From assembly GCA_014268975.2 (NCBI GenBank), contig CP077096.1, forward strand, positions 1,634,501 to 1,698,500: a stretch of 64,000 bases of DNA, written 5' to 3'. This document shows, one piece after another, positions 51,388 to 60,756 of this stretch. A model generated the notes under the pieces. The model had not been told where the DNA came from. It saw only the letters and a list, made by a program, of their open reading frames with translations, and made no database searches. The translations under genes and the position numbers were made by a program. Numbering within the stretch: the stretch's first letter is position 1; each line of letters starts with the position of its first letter. This DNA comes from Pseudomonas wayambapalatensis (lineage in GTDB: Bacteria > Pseudomonadota > Gammaproteobacteria > Pseudomonadales > Pseudomonadaceae).

Positions 51388-52200
51388 TTATTTGCCTCCA
51401 AACAGGCGCGCGAAGAATCCTTGCTTCGGCACTTCGATGAAGCGCAGAGGCTTCTCTTTACCCAGCAGGCGGTCGACGGTATCGCTGTAGGCCTGGCCGG
51501 CGTCGCTCTGGTCGTCGAGGATGACCGGGATACCCTGGTTGGATGCCTTGAGGACCGCTTGCGACTCGGGAATGACGCCCTTGAGCTTGATCGCGAGGAT
51601 CTCTTCGACGTCGGCGATGCTGAGCATTTCGCCCTTTTCCACGCGCTCGGGGTGGTAGCGGGTGATCAGCAGATGTTCCTTGATCGGCTCTTCGCCGTTT
51701 TCGGAGCGGCGCGACTTGCTCGACAGAATGCCCAGCATGCGGTCGGAGTCACGAACCGAGGAGACTTCCGGGTTGGTCACGACGATGGCTTCGTCGGCGA
51801 AGTACATCGCCAGGTGCGCGCCTTTCTCGATACCGGCCGGGGAGTCGCAGATGACGTAGTCGAACTGCTCCTTGAGCTCCATCAGGACCTTTTCGACGCC
51901 TTCCTGGGTCAGGGCGTCCTTGTCGCGGGTCTGGCTGGCGGCCAGCACGAACAGGTTCTCAAGGCGCTTGTCCTTGATCAGGGCCTGCTGCAGGTTGGCT
52001 TCGCCGTTGACCACGTTGACGAAGTCGTACACCACGCGGCGTTCGCAGCCCATGATCAGGTCGAGGTTACGCAGGCCGACGTCGAAGTCGACGATCACAG
52101 TCTTGTGCCCGCGCAATGCGAGGCCGGTACCGATGGCGGCGCTGGTGGTGGTCTTGCCCACACCCCCCTTGCCGGAAGTAACCACGAGAATCTTGGCCAA
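51388..52200 (-). CDS. minD: Septum site-determining ATPase MinD
   Basis: The 270-residue ParA-type ATPase has the deviant Walker A GKGGVGKTTT (10-19, signature Lys11), switch I region FDVGLRNLDLIMG, and a C-terminal amphipathic helix (RFIEVPKQGFFARLFGGK) that binds membrane. It recruits MinC and is released by MinE. It is the middle gene of minCDE, with 95 bases between minC and minD. Confidence 0.97.
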   Translation of the reverse strand: MAKILVVTSGKGGVGKTTTSAAIGTGLALRGHKTVIVDFDVGLRNLDLIMGCERRVVYDFVNVVNGEANLQQALIKDKRLENLFVLAASQTRDKDALTQEGVEKVLMELKEQFDYVICDSPAGIEKGAHLAMYFADEAIVVTNPEVSSVRDSDRMLGILSSKSRRSENGEEPIKEHLLITRYHPERVEKGEMLSIADVEEILAIKLKGVIPESQAVLKASNQGIPVILDDQSDAGQAYSDTVDRLLGKEKPLRFIEVPKQGFFARLFGGK

Positions 52201-52295
52201 GGTGTTTCACCCCTAAATAAACGGGACCCGAAGTCCCAGCAAATGCAAAAAAGGCAACGGTGGAAAAGTTGCTCTTAAAATGGCGGCAGTATCCG

Positions 52296-53054
52296 TTAAA
52301 GACGGGTGATGTTCAACACGTCGCCGACCAGGCTCACCTGCACGCCCGAACCCCACAGCGGGTCGCGGCGCAGGTCTTCGCAGACCTTGTACTGACCGGC
52401 GATGGAGACCATCTCGGCAGTCATCTGCTGACAGAAGATCCTGGCCCGGGTGTTGCCCTTGATACCGGCCAGTGCGCGGCCACGCATGGCGCCGTACACA
52501 TGGATATTGCCATCGGCGAGAAGTTCCGCACCCGGGCTCACCGAGGCGGTCACCACCAGATCGCCGCCCTGAGCATAGATCTGCTGGCCGCCACGTACAG
52601 GACTGGTGATGATGCGGGTCGGGCGAACCTCGGGTTCGGCGGCCACAGCGGGTGCCGGAGCGGGTTCGACTTTCTTCACTTCCGGCTCAGGTTCCAGCGG
52701 GCGTTCGCGGGCGCCGGAGGGCGGCAGGACCGGCAGGTCGATGGCGATCGCTGCGGCGATGTCCTCGATCCGGCTGGCGCGGATCGCCAGGGTGCGCAGG
52801 CCATGGTGACGGCAGATGCGCATCAGCCCTGGCAGGTCGATGGCGCCTTCGTCGGGCGGCAGCTTGTCCAGGGCCAGCACCAGCGGTGTGTTGCTGAAGA
52901 AATTGGGGGCCTGCGCCACTTTCGCCGCCAGTTGGCGGTCGAGGGCTTCGAGGTCGTTGCGCGCCAGCTCCAGCACAGTGATGGCGAGCATGCTGCCCTT
53001 GAGCTGGAACACGGTGGCGGAGTCGGGTGTCTGGTTGAGGCTCATGGTCTGCAT
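52296..53054 (-). CDS. minC: Septum site-determining protein MinC
   Basis: The roughly 250-residue inhibitor of FtsZ has an N-terminal domain ([20 protein letters not shown]...), a Pro/Glu/Ala linker (about 115-145) and the C-terminal beta-helix ([51 protein letters not shown]) that binds MinD. Either ATG 53054 or ATG 53045 could be used; neither has a strong ribosome site. It is divergent from lpxL. Confidence 0.94.
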   Translation of the reverse strand: MQTMSLNQTPDSATVFQLKGSMLAITVLELARNDLEALDRQLAAKVAQAPNFFSNTPLVLALDKLPPDEGAIDLPGLMRICRHHGLRTLAIRASRIEDIAAAIAIDLPVLPPSGARERPLEPEPEVKKVEPAPAPAVAAEPEVRPTRIITSPVRGGQQIYAQGGDLVVTASVSPGAELLADGNIHVYGAMRGRALAGIKGNTRARIFCQQMTAEMVSIAGQYKVCEDLRRDPLWGSGVQVSLVGDVLNITRL

Positions 53055-53103
53055 AGACGACTTGTTGCGAAAAAAGTGCCCTGACTTATAACGATAAGAC
53101 CGA

Positions 53104-53136
53104 TTGGCCGCAACCTGCGGCCAAAGGTTGTAGAAT
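53104..53136 (+). promoter_or_regulatory. Inverted repeat and -10 upstream of lpxL
   Basis: TTGGCCGCA-ACC-TGCGGCCAA (53104-53124) is a perfect 9-base inverted repeat directly before TAGAAT (53131-53136). It may be an operator, or its TTGGCC may serve as a poorly spaced -35. It lies between the divergent minC and lpxL starts. Confidence 0.4.
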
Positions 53137-53165
53137 GCCAGGCCTTTGTCTTACCGGAAGCTTCA

Positions 53166-54101
53166 ATGGATCGTCCGCGTTTTCGTCCCTACTTCCTCCA
53201 TCCGCGTTTCTGGGGCCTGTGGCTCGGCCTGGGCCTGCTGTGGCTGGTCGTGCAGTTGCCTTACCGAGCCTTGCTGCGGCTCGGCAGCGCCCTGGGCGCC
53301 GTGATGTATCGCCTGGCCGGCGAGCGTCGGCGTATTGCCGCGCGCAATCTGGAGCTGTGTTTCCCGGCACTGTCCGGCGACGAACGGCAGCGCCTGCTGA
53401 AGGAAAACTTCGCCTCCACCGGCATCGCCTTCTTTGAAATGGCCATGAGCTGGTGGTGGCCCAAAGCCAGGCTTGCCCGCCTGGCGCACATCGAAGGTCT
53501 GGAGCACCTGCAGGCAGCCCAGCGTGACGGCCAGGGCGCCATCCTCATGGCGGTGCATTTCACCACGCTGGAGATCGGCGCGGCCCTGCTTGGGCAGGAG
53601 CACACCATCGATGGCATGTACCGCGAGCACGGCAACCCGGTGTTCGACTTCATCCAGCGGCGCGGTCGCGAGCGGCACAATCTCGACTCCCTGGCGGTGG
53701 AACGCGAGGACGTGCGAGGCATGCTCAAGCTGCTGCGCGGCGGGCGGGCGATCTGGTACGCCCCGGACCAGGACTACGGCACCAAGCAGAGCCTGTTCGT
53801 GCCGCTGTTCGGCATTCCCGCCGCGACGGTGACTGCGACCACCAAGTTCGCCCGGCTGGGCAAGGCGAGGGTGATTCCGTTCACCCAGAAACGCCTGGAA
53901 GATGGCAGCGGCTATCGTCTGGTGGTGCATGCGCCACTCGAGGACTTCCCGGGGGAGAGCGAGGAGGCCGACTGTCTGCGCATCAACCAGTGGGTCGAGA
54001 GTGTGCTGCGCGAGTGCCCCGAGCAGTACCTGTGGGCGCACCGGCGCTTCAAGTCTCGGCCCGAAGGGGCGCCGCGGCTGTACGACAAGAAGAAGCGCTG
54101 A
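53166..54101 (+). CDS. lpxL: Lipid A biosynthesis late acyltransferase
   Basis: A 311-residue inner-membrane enzyme of the LpxL/HtrB family. A single N-terminal membrane segment (WGLWLGLGLLWLVVQLP) is followed by the catalytic HX4E box HFTTLE (about 136-141) and the motif DGMYREHGNPVFDFI. It adds a secondary acyl chain (laurate or 2-hydroxylaurate type) to Kdo-lipid A. Pseudomonads have several paralogues, so the exact position acylated is unresolved. The patatin gene follows after a REP-like hairpin. Confidence 0.9.
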   Translation: MDRPRFRPYFLHPRFWGLWLGLGLLWLVVQLPYRALLRLGSALGAVMYRLAGERRRIAARNLELCFPALSGDERQRLLKENFASTGIAFFEMAMSWWWPKARLARLAHIEGLEHLQAAQRDGQGAILMAVHFTTLEIGAALLGQEHTIDGMYREHGNPVFDFIQRRGRERHNLDSLAVEREDVRGMLKLLRGGRAIWYAPDQDYGTKQSLFVPLFGIPAATVTATTKFARLGKARVIPFTQKRLEDGSGYRLVVHAPLEDFPGESEEADCLRINQWVESVLRECPEQYLWAHRRFKSRPEGAPRLYDKKKR

Positions 54102-54120
54102 TCCGGGGTAATGGCTGCAG

Positions 54121-54152
54121 GCCCTTTCGCGCCCCGACTTGCCCGCGAAGGG
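54121..54152. repeat. REP-like hairpin after lpxL
   Basis: CCCTTTCGCG (54121-54130) and CGCGAAGGGG form imperfect arms around CCCCGACTTGCC. It lies between lpxL and the patatin gene, both on the plus strand. Confidence 0.55.
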
Positions 54153-54190
54153 GCCGATCCTGACAAAACCGACAAACCAGGAAGGAACCG

Positions 54191-55345
54191 ATGGCTCCAC
54201 CCCCGACCACTGGCCTGATCCTCTCCGGCGGCGGCGCCCGCGCTGCCTACCAGGTCGGCGTGCTCGCCGGCATCGCCGAGCTGCTGCCAGCTGGCGCGCC
54301 CAACCCCTTCCCGGTCATCGTCGGCACCTCCGCCGGGGCCATCAACGCCGTGACCCTGGCCAGCGGTGCCACCCGCTTTGGCGATTCGGTGCAGCGCCTG
54401 ACCCGCTTCTGGCAGAACTTTCGCAGCCACCTTGTGCTGCGCAGCGACTGGCCCGGGGTCGTGCGTCAGGCCAGCCGTTTCGTCAGCCATAGCCTGCTGG
54501 GTCTGGGTCGGCAGATGCCGGTGGCGCTGCTCGACAGCAGCCCGTTGCGAGCGCTGCTCAAGGCGCATCTGGACCTGGACGGCATCCACCATGCCCTGGC
54601 CAGCGAGCAACTGCGCGCGGTGGCCGTAACCGCCTTTGGCTACGAGTCCGGCCAGGCGGTGACCTTCTATCAAGGCGGCGAAGCGATCGAGCCCTGGCTG
54701 CGGCACCGGCGTATCGGTGTGCCCACCGCGCTGAGCGTCGAGCACCTGCTGGCCAGCTCGGCCATCCCGTTGCTGTTCGCCCCGGTGCGCCTGGGTGACG
54801 AGTACTTCGGTGACGGCGCGGTGCGTCAGTCTGCGCCGATCAGCCCGGCGTTGCACCTGGGTGCCAGCCGCGTACTTGTGGTGGGGGTCAGCGGTAACCC
54901 GCAGCGCCCCGCGCCGCCGATGCACAGTGCGCGGGTGTTCAGCGGGCAGCAGCCGAGCCTGGCGCAGATCGGTGGGCACATGCTCAACAGTACCTTCATC
55001 GACAGCCTCGAGGACGATATCGAGTTGTTGCAGCGCCTGAATCACCTGAGCCACCTGATGCCTGCACATCTGGACGCCCGCCGTCTGGGCCTGGCGCCGA
55101 TCGAAGTCCTGGTGGTGGCGCCCAGCCAGCCGCTGGACGAGATCGCGGCACGTCATCGGCGCGAGTTGCCAGCGGCGTTGCGCCTGTTCCTGCGCGGGCC
55201 CGGAGCGACCAAGACCAGCGGGGCCGGTGTACTCAGCTACCTGTTGTTCGAGGCGAGCTACTGCAGTGAGCTGATCGAACTGGGGCGCAGCGATGCCCTG
55301 GCCAAGCGCCGGGAGTTGCAGCAGTTTCTAGGATTGGTGGGCTGA
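54191..55345 (+). CDS. Patatin-like phospholipase
   Basis: A 384-residue lipolytic acyl hydrolase. The oxyanion motif GGGARAAYQ (13-21), the nucleophile elbow GTSAG (about 48-52) and the catalytic Asp in FGDGAVRQSAP (about 208) are all present. There is no signal peptide. A C-terminal extension (about 290-384) of Arg/Leu-rich helices follows, resembling patatin-domain proteins with a trailing DUF3336-like part. It probably cleaves phospholipids or acyl esters at the inner membrane. Neighbouring lpxL and mlaA suggest an envelope-lipid setting. Confidence 0.86.
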   Translation: MAPPPTTGLILSGGGARAAYQVGVLAGIAELLPAGAPNPFPVIVGTSAGAINAVTLASGATRFGDSVQRLTRFWQNFRSHLVLRSDWPGVVRQASRFVSHSLLGLGRQMPVALLDSSPLRALLKAHLDLDGIHHALASEQLRAVAVTAFGYESGQAVTFYQGGEAIEPWLRHRRIGVPTALSVEHLLASSAIPLLFAPVRLGDEYFGDGAVRQSAPISPALHLGASRVLVVGVSGNPQRPAPPMHSARVFSGQQPSLAQIGGHMLNSTFIDSLEDDIELLQRLNHLSHLMPAHLDARRLGLAPIEVLVVAPSQPLDEIAARHRRELPAALRLFLRGPGATKTSGAGVLSYLLFEASYCSELIELGRSDALAKRRELQQFLGLVG

Positions 55346-55369
55346 GGCCGCAGGGCGGCCCCGCCGCAC

Positions 55370-56185
55370 TCACTCTGAAATCTGCAACTTGCGCGCCTGG
55401 GTATAGACGTAGCGCACCTTCTCGTACTCGAACGGCGAGTTGGTCTGGCCATAGCGGAAATTGGTGGTGTAGCGCCGGTCGATCGCGCGCAGCAGGAAGA
55501 TTTCCGGGTGGTCGGTACTGACCTCGGCGACGTTGAGGAAATTCGCCTCGCGCTCGCCCACGTAGTCCACCACCAGGCCCGTGGTGTCGCGCAGGTTCGA
55601 GGGACCGAGGATCGGCAGCATGATGTACGGGCCTTCCGGAACGCCATAGAAGCCCAGGGTCTGGCCGAAATCCTCGCTCTGGCGTGGCAGCCCCATCTTG
55701 GTCGCCGGATCCCACAACCCACCCACGCCGATCAGGGTGTTGAACATCAGGCGCGCAGTGATCTCCGCCGAGCGTTTGACCTTGAGCTGCAACACACTGT
55801 TGAACAGGTTGGGCACATCCCCCAGGTTGTTGAAGAAGTTGCTCACCCCGGTGCGCACGAAGTGCGGGGTGATGTAGCGGTAGCCATCGACCGCCGGCAG
55901 GAACACCCATTGGTCGAAGCGATAGTTGAAGTGGTAGATGCGCCGGTTCATCGATTCCAGCGGGTCGTAGACGTTCAACGCGGCCAGGGTGGAGCGTTCG
56001 AACTCGCGCTGGTCGAGGCCTGGGTTGAATTTCAGCTCGCGCAGCGGGTCGAGGAAACCGTCCGACTCCACGCTCGGCGTGTCGACCACATCGGCTTCGA
56101 TCACGCTGGTACGCGGTGCGGTTTCTGCTGCCAGGGCACTGGTGCTGACGAGCAGGGCGAGGGCAAGTACGAGTCTGTCAGCCAC
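55370..56185 (-). CDS. mlaA: Outer-membrane lipid asymmetry protein MlaA (VacJ)
   Basis: The 271-residue product begins with a signal peptide (ADRLVLALALLVSTSALAAE). The VacJ core follows: DPLESMNRRIYHFNYRFDQW, NFFNNLGDVPNLFNSVLQLK, GGLWDPATKMGL and SEDFGQTLGFYGVPEGPYI. No lipobox Cys is seen after the signal, so it may be anchored differently from E. coli MlaA. The chosen start is GTG 56185, with GGAG 7 bases upstream, inside the end of the preceding hydrolase gene (8-base overlap). The protein removes misplaced phospholipids from the outer leaflet. Confidence 0.9.
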   Translation of the reverse strand: MADRLVLALALLVSTSALAAETAPRTSVIEADVVDTPSVESDGFLDPLRELKFNPGLDQREFERSTLAALNVYDPLESMNRRIYHFNYRFDQWVFLPAVDGYRYITPHFVRTGVSNFFNNLGDVPNLFNSVLQLKVKRSAEITARLMFNTLIGVGGLWDPATKMGLPRQSEDFGQTLGFYGVPEGPYIMLPILGPSNLRDTTGLVVDYVGEREANFLNVAEVSTDHPEIFLLRAIDRRYTTNFRYGQTNSPFEYEKVRYVYTQARKLQISE

Positions 56186-57476
56186 GGAAGAACTCCAGCA
56201 TGGCGTCGGCATTGACGCGGTAGTTGAGGTTGCCGCAATGGCCGCCGTGTGGATAAAGGGTCAGCCGGTCGCCAAACACCTTGCGCAGGAAACCGATGTC
56301 GCCGGGGCCGAGGATTACGTCGTCGGCGTTGTGCATCACGGCGATCTTCGGGCTGTCGCGCAGGTAGTCGGCCAAGGCGTACAGGCTGACCTGGTCGATC
56401 AGTTGCAGCAGGCTGTTGCCATCGGTGCGCGCACGCCACATGGGGATCACCTGCTCGGTCAGGTAGCAGTCGAAGTCGCATTGCAGGGCACGTTTGAAGA
56501 ACGGTGTGAGGCTGCTGCCTTCGGTGATCGGGAACTTCGGCGGGATGATCAGGCCGCGGCGGTTGATCAGGTCGGAGGTGAAGGCGATGTCGGCTGCCGA
56601 GAAGCGGAACGAGGTGCCGATCAGCATGGCCATCTGTTCGTTGGACAGGTGCTGGCGTGATTTCTGGAAGTCGTAGAGCAGGGCGTCATTGAGGTCGATG
56701 TAGCCCTTGTCCTGGAAGTAGCGAGTGAGTTTTTCCAACATCAGTTCGTAGAACGTGGTGCTGCGGTCGATGCCCTTGACCTGGGTCTGCACCAGTTTGT
56801 CGAGGTTGTTGATCGAGGTGTACAGGTTCACCGGCGGGTTGAGCAGCAGCACGCGCTTGAAGTTGAAGCTGCGCCGGGTTTCGTCCAGGTGGCTGACGAA
56901 CGCGGCATCCAGGGCGCCGAGGCTGTAGCCGGTGAGGTAGAACTCGCTGACCGGCAGGCGCGGGTGCTGGGCGCGTACGGCTTGCATGACCCGGTACAGG
57001 TCTTCGGCATCCTCGCGGCTTACGCCCGGTGTGGCGAAGCGTGAGGCGGCGCTCATGAAGTCCCAGCTGGTGGGAGAAGACAGCTGCACCACGTGGTAGC
57101 CCGCCTGGTAGAACAGTTTTTTCAGGTATTCGGCGATGGTGCTGCTGTAGGGCGCGCCGGTGCCTGCGATGATGAACACCAAGGGCGCTTCGTGGTCCTG
57201 GCGTGCCAGGCGGTAGCGGAGTTTTTTCACCGGCCAGAAGTTGTCCGGCAGGGTGAATTCGCGCTCCGGGCGCAGGTTCAAACTGTAGTCGGACTGGTTG
57301 ATATCGTCGTCGCTGGGCAGCGTCGGGCGCTGGTCGGGCGGCGTAGTGGCAATGGTCGCCTCGAACGGATTGTTCAAGGGATAGCCGTAGGTGGCGGGGT
57401 CTATGTCCCGCGCGGAAGCGGCCGCAGCCAGAAACAGGCCGCACAGCAGGCCGACGAGGCGCAACGGTCGAAGCAT
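56178..57476 (-). CDS. Periplasmic alpha/beta hydrolase coupled to mlaA
   Basis: A 432-residue protein with a signal peptide (MLRPLRLVGLLCGLFLAAAA, cleavage near SARD). An alpha/beta hydrolase domain follows: a strand-oxyanion motif FIIAGTGAPYSS (about 102), nucleophile elbow GYSLGALDAA (Ser about 186) and late HGGHCGN (His near 416). Homologues are sometimes labelled kinase, but no kinase motif exists. Its 3' end overlaps mlaA by 8 bases, so the two are translationally coupled, which points to a lipid or lipid-derived substrate in the periplasm. ATG 57476 has GGGGGA 6 bases upstream. Confidence 0.78.
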   Translation of the reverse strand: MLRPLRLVGLLCGLFLAAAASARDIDPATYGYPLNNPFEATIATTPPDQRPTLPSDDDINQSDYSLNLRPEREFTLPDNFWPVKKLRYRLARQDHEAPLVFIIAGTGAPYSSTIAEYLKKLFYQAGYHVVQLSSPTSWDFMSAASRFATPGVSREDAEDLYRVMQAVRAQHPRLPVSEFYLTGYSLGALDAAFVSHLDETRRSFNFKRVLLLNPPVNLYTSINNLDKLVQTQVKGIDRSTTFYELMLEKLTRYFQDKGYIDLNDALLYDFQKSRQHLSNEQMAMLIGTSFRFSAADIAFTSDLINRRGLIIPPKFPITEGSSLTPFFKRALQCDFDCYLTEQVIPMWRARTDGNSLLQLIDQVSLYALADYLRDSPKIAVMHNADDVILGPGDIGFLRKVFGDRLTLYPHGGHCGNLNYRVNADAMLEFFRG

Positions 57477-57699
57477 GGAGAGTCCCCCGGGAGAACGGCA
57501 AGGCAATGTGGAGCTAGGACCATCGCGCCCAAGGCAAAGTTGCCTTGTGCGCTGTCCTTTATTGTTGCGGATGTTGCCGCGAAGTTGGCCGCTGCGGCAA
57601 TGACCGCTTTCTCGACATTAGCCGAACCGAGCCATTTTGCCTTGCGCGGCAAGCCTGGGGGATTATCCTGAGCGCCGGTTACATTTTCTGGAGCTGTAC

Positions 57700-58062
57700 A
57701 TGATTCGTTCGTGGCCTGTCGTTGCTTTGCTGCTGTTTTTGCCGTTGTGGCTGGCGGCCAGTTATGGCGTGCGTTTCGGCCTGATGGAAGACGGGCAGTG
57801 GGTAGGCCTGTGCGCGGTGCCTGGCGAGCACTGGCAGTGCCACGCGCGGTCGCTGCTGGGGTTGTGGATTCACTTCCAGGTGATCGGCTGGGTGGCGCTG
57901 GGGCTGGCCTTGCTGTGCCAGGTGCTGCCGGGACGGCTTGGTTGGTGGGGGGCGGTGCTGGCGCTGGTGGCTGGGGTGCCGGCGCTGGTGTTGTACACGG
58001 CCAGTCTGGCGGTGTTTGCGGTGGTTCTGGCGGGGTTGAGGTTGGTCAGGGTTTCCAGCTAG
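57700..58062 (+). CDS. Hypothetical membrane protein
   Basis: A 120-residue, very hydrophobic protein. An N-terminal signal-anchor-like helix (SWPVVALLLFLPLWLAASYG) is followed by a Cys/Trp loop (GLCAVPGEHWQCHARS) and two or three further membrane helices. The two loop Cys might be bridged in the periplasm. GGAG lies 6 bases before the ATG. The family is not recognised. It is divergent from the hydrolase-mlaA pair and ends at a REP-like hairpin. Confidence 0.7.
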   Translation: MIRSWPVVALLLFLPLWLAASYGVRFGLMEDGQWVGLCAVPGEHWQCHARSLLGLWIHFQVIGWVALGLALLCQVLPGRLGWWGAVLALVAGVPALVLYTASLAVFAVVLAGLRLVRVSS

Positions 58063-58074
58063 CAGGTTTTTGCG

Positions 58075-58112
58075 GGTGTTCTTTTCGCAGGCAAGCCCGC
58101 GGAAAGAACACC
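58075..58112. repeat. REP-like hairpin between convergent genes
   Basis: GGTGTTCTTTTCGC pairs with GCGGAAAGAACACC around AGGCAAGCCC. It probably ends both the 57700 and the GH17 transcripts. Confidence 0.65.
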
Positions 58113-58118
58113 GCCGTC

Positions 58119-59675
58119 TCAAGCCCTGCGCAAACTGCGCCAAAGGGCAGCGACCATCAGCACACTGACCGCCAACCAGGCCCAGGCCTGATGGTTGTGC
58201 AGCCCTTCCTGATACAACTGCGGCGCAATCCCCGCGCCGATGATGAACGCCAGCAGCGCCACCTCGGCCCTGCGCGCCGCAACCGGCCGCAGCAGGTACA
58301 CCAGGGCCGGCAGCAGCAGCGCTGCACTGGGGAAGCTGCGATAGCGCGGGTCGAAGACCATTGCCAGCATGCTCACCGCCGCTGCGAACCCCGCTGCCAG
58401 CAGCCACCAGCCTGCGCGAGCCTCGAGCCAGACGAACAACCGCTCGCGCCAGCCTTCGCGTCGGGCCAGGGCCAGCGCGGCATGGGCCAGTACCAGCAGG
58501 TTCAGGCCTGCCAGCCCTGCCGCCCACAGCCACTCGGCGGCAAAGCGTGCATTGGTGCGCATCAGCTCGCCCCACAGCCCCAGGCTGCCCGCGCCGACTG
58601 CCGCCAGCAGCGGCAGCAGCAATGCCGCACGGGCATGCGCCGGGCGCCCGGCCAGCCCCAGGGTCGCCAACACCAGCAAGGTGCTGACCAGCCACCACTG
58701 TGGCCACAGTGGCAGGTTGCTGACGGGCCCTTCGAGCACGCCTTTGTCCTGCCGATCAGCGTCGTACAGCCCCCAGTAACCGCCCACGGCGCCTTCGCTG
58801 GCGCGTTTCCAGGGCTGGTCGAACGCTTCGATCAGGTTGTAGCGCCAGCCGTTGGCCTCGGCCATCGCGACGAAGCCACGAATGAAGCGCGCCTCGTTGA
58901 CCCGGCTTGGTTCTGCGGTCTCGCGTTGCCGGCCTTCGCTGGGCCAGCCGGTCTCGCCGATCATGACGTCCTTGGGCGCAAAGCGATTGCCGAACACCTG
59001 GCGCACCTCGGCGACATGCGCGAGGGCGTCCTCGATCCCGCGTGGATCGTCCTCCCAGTAGGGCAGCAGGTGGATGGTCAGGAAGTCCACCGCCGGTGCC
59101 ACTTCCGGGTGCTGGAGCCAGAAGTCCCAGACATCGGCGTAAGTGACTGGGACCGTCACCTGGCGTTTCACCCGGGTGATCAGTTCGGCCAGGCGTTGGC
59201 CTGTGACTTCCTTGCGCAGCAGCGCTTCGTTGCCGACGATCACTGCGCTGACCACGTCCGGGTTGGCGTTGGCCGCCTCGATCAGCAGCGCGACCTCCTT
59301 GTCGGTATCCACCGGGTTGGCGTTGACCCAGGCACCGAGCATCACCTTCAGGCCGTGCTTGCGCGCCAGCGCCGGAATCGCCTCCAGCCCGGTCATCGAA
59401 TAGGTGCGGATGCACTGGAAACGCTCGGCCAGCAATGCCAGGTCGGCGTCCATGCGCGCAGGGCGCAGGCGAAACGGCTGGTCGAAGGGTGATTGGTCCT
59501 TGTCGAAGGGGGTGTAGGAAGCGCACTGCAACTTGTGCGTCGGGCTGGCCGCATCGGGCAGGTGCACCGGCTTGCCCAGTCCATACCAGAGTGCACCGAG
59601 ACCGAGCACGGCGAACAGGCAGGTGATCAGGTAGAGGAGGGTGGTGCGGGGCGTGCTGGGCATCGAGCGGTCCAT
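58119..59675 (-). CDS. GH17-type beta-glucan enzyme with C-terminal membrane domain
   Basis: The 518-residue protein has an N-terminal membrane anchor (about 13-33). The glycoside hydrolase family 17 domain (about 48-315) carries the acid Glu in VIVGNEALLR and the nucleophile Glu in MIGETGWPSEG. About six C-terminal membrane helices follow. Membrane-linked GH17 proteins of pseudomonads act as beta-(1,3)-glucan transglycosylases in cyclic or periplasmic glucan synthesis; that role is likely but not proven. The glucosyltransferase partner is not next to it. ATG 59663 (four codons in) is an alternative start. Confidence 0.83.
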   Translation of the reverse strand: MDRSMPSTPRTTLLYLITCLFAVLGLGALWYGLGKPVHLPDAASPTHKLQCASYTPFDKDQSPFDQPFRLRPARMDADLALLAERFQCIRTYSMTGLEAIPALARKHGLKVMLGAWVNANPVDTDKEVALLIEAANANPDVVSAVIVGNEALLRKEVTGQRLAELITRVKRQVTVPVTYADVWDFWLQHPEVAPAVDFLTIHLLPYWEDDPRGIEDALAHVAEVRQVFGNRFAPKDVMIGETGWPSEGRQRETAEPSRVNEARFIRGFVAMAEANGWRYNLIEAFDQPWKRASEGAVGGYWGLYDADRQDKGVLEGPVSNLPLWPQWWLVSTLLVLATLGLAGRPAHARAALLLPLLAAVGAGSLGLWGELMRTNARFAAEWLWAAGLAGLNLLVLAHAALALARREGWRERLFVWLEARAGWWLLAAGFAAAVSMLAMVFDPRYRSFPSAALLLPALVYLLRPVAARRAEVALLAFIIGAGIAPQLYQEGLHNHQAWAWLAVSVLMVAALWRSLRRA

Positions 59676-59884
59676 CGTCTGGCGCGGGTCATCGGTTCAG
59701 AGTCGCTGATAGTAGCCCGGCGCCAACAGTTTGGCATGCAAGGATCGCGCAGAACCCTGCGCGTGGATGACGCTAATGGCCAAGTGCTGTCGCTTATCGT
59801 TGGGTAAAGGTCGCTGACGGAGCAGGTCGCACTGTGTTGCAGGTTGATGATGCAATCTCCAAGACCTGACGAGGGGATGCTTTG

Positions 59885-60745
59885 ATGGCGACTACTACAA
59901 GAATGCGACGTTTCCTGGGCGTGACTGGCGCCCTGGTCTTGACCATGGGTGCTGCACAGGCCATGGCCAAGGAAGTAAGCATCGGTTACGTGGACGGGTG
60001 GGCCGACAGTGTCGCGACCACCAACGTGGCCGCCGAAGTGATCAAGCAGAAACTTGGCTACGACGTGAAGCTGCAGGCGGTGGCCACCGGTATCATGTGG
60101 CAGGGGGTGGCGACCGGCAAGCTCGACGCCATGCTCTCGGCCTGGCTGCCGGTGACCCACGGCGAGTACTGGAGCAAGAACAAGGATAACGTGGTCGACT
60201 TCGGCCCGAACTTCAAGGATGCCAAGATCGGCCTGATCGTGCCTGAGTACGTCAAGGCCAACAGCATTGCCGATCTCAAGACCGATAGCAGCTTCAAGCA
60301 GAAGATCGTGGGTATCGACGCAGGCTCCGGGGTGATGCTCAAGACCGAGCAGGCGATCAAGGACTATGACCTCACCGGCTACAAGCTGACGGCAAGTTCG
60401 GGCGCAGCGATGACGGCGGAACTTGGCCGCTCCTATGCCAAGCAGCAGTCGATCGCGGTGACCGGCTGGGTGCCGCACTGGATGTTCGCCAAATGGAAGC
60501 TCAAGTTCCTCGAAGATCCGAAAGGCGTCTATGGCGCGGCGGAAACCGTCAACAGTATTGGCAGCAAGGAGTTGGCGAGCAAGGCGCCGGAAGTGGCCGA
60601 GTTCCTCAAGAAGTTCCAGTGGCAGTCCAAGGACGAGATTGGCGAGGTGATGCTGGCCATTCAGGAGGGCGCCAAGCCTGAAGCGGCGGCCAAGGACTGG
60701 GTGGCCAAGCATCCGGAGCGGGTCAAGGAGTGGACGGGTAAATAA
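59885..60745 (+). CDS. Glycine betaine/choline-type ABC binding protein (orphan)
   Basis: A 286-residue OpuAC/ProX-type solute-binding protein. The signal peptide (FLGVTGALVLTMGAAQAMA) ends before KEVSIGYVDGW. The motifs MLSAWLPVTHGEYW and VTGWVPHWMFAKWKLKFLED carry the aromatic residues that cage a quaternary ammonium. It lies alone: no ATPase or permease is adjacent, so it may feed a core transporter elsewhere. GAGGGG is about 8 bases before the ATG; an in-frame TTG immediately precedes it. Confidence 0.88.
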   Translation: MATTTRMRRFLGVTGALVLTMGAAQAMAKEVSIGYVDGWADSVATTNVAAEVIKQKLGYDVKLQAVATGIMWQGVATGKLDAMLSAWLPVTHGEYWSKNKDNVVDFGPNFKDAKIGLIVPEYVKANSIADLKTDSSFKQKIVGIDAGSGVMLKTEQAIKDYDLTGYKLTASSGAAMTAELGRSYAKQQSIAVTGWVPHWMFAKWKLKFLEDPKGVYGAAETVNSIGSKELASKAPEVAEFLKKFQWQSKDEIGEVMLAIQEGAKPEAAAKDWVAKHPERVKEWTGK

Positions 60746-60756
60746 CCGATAGGGTC

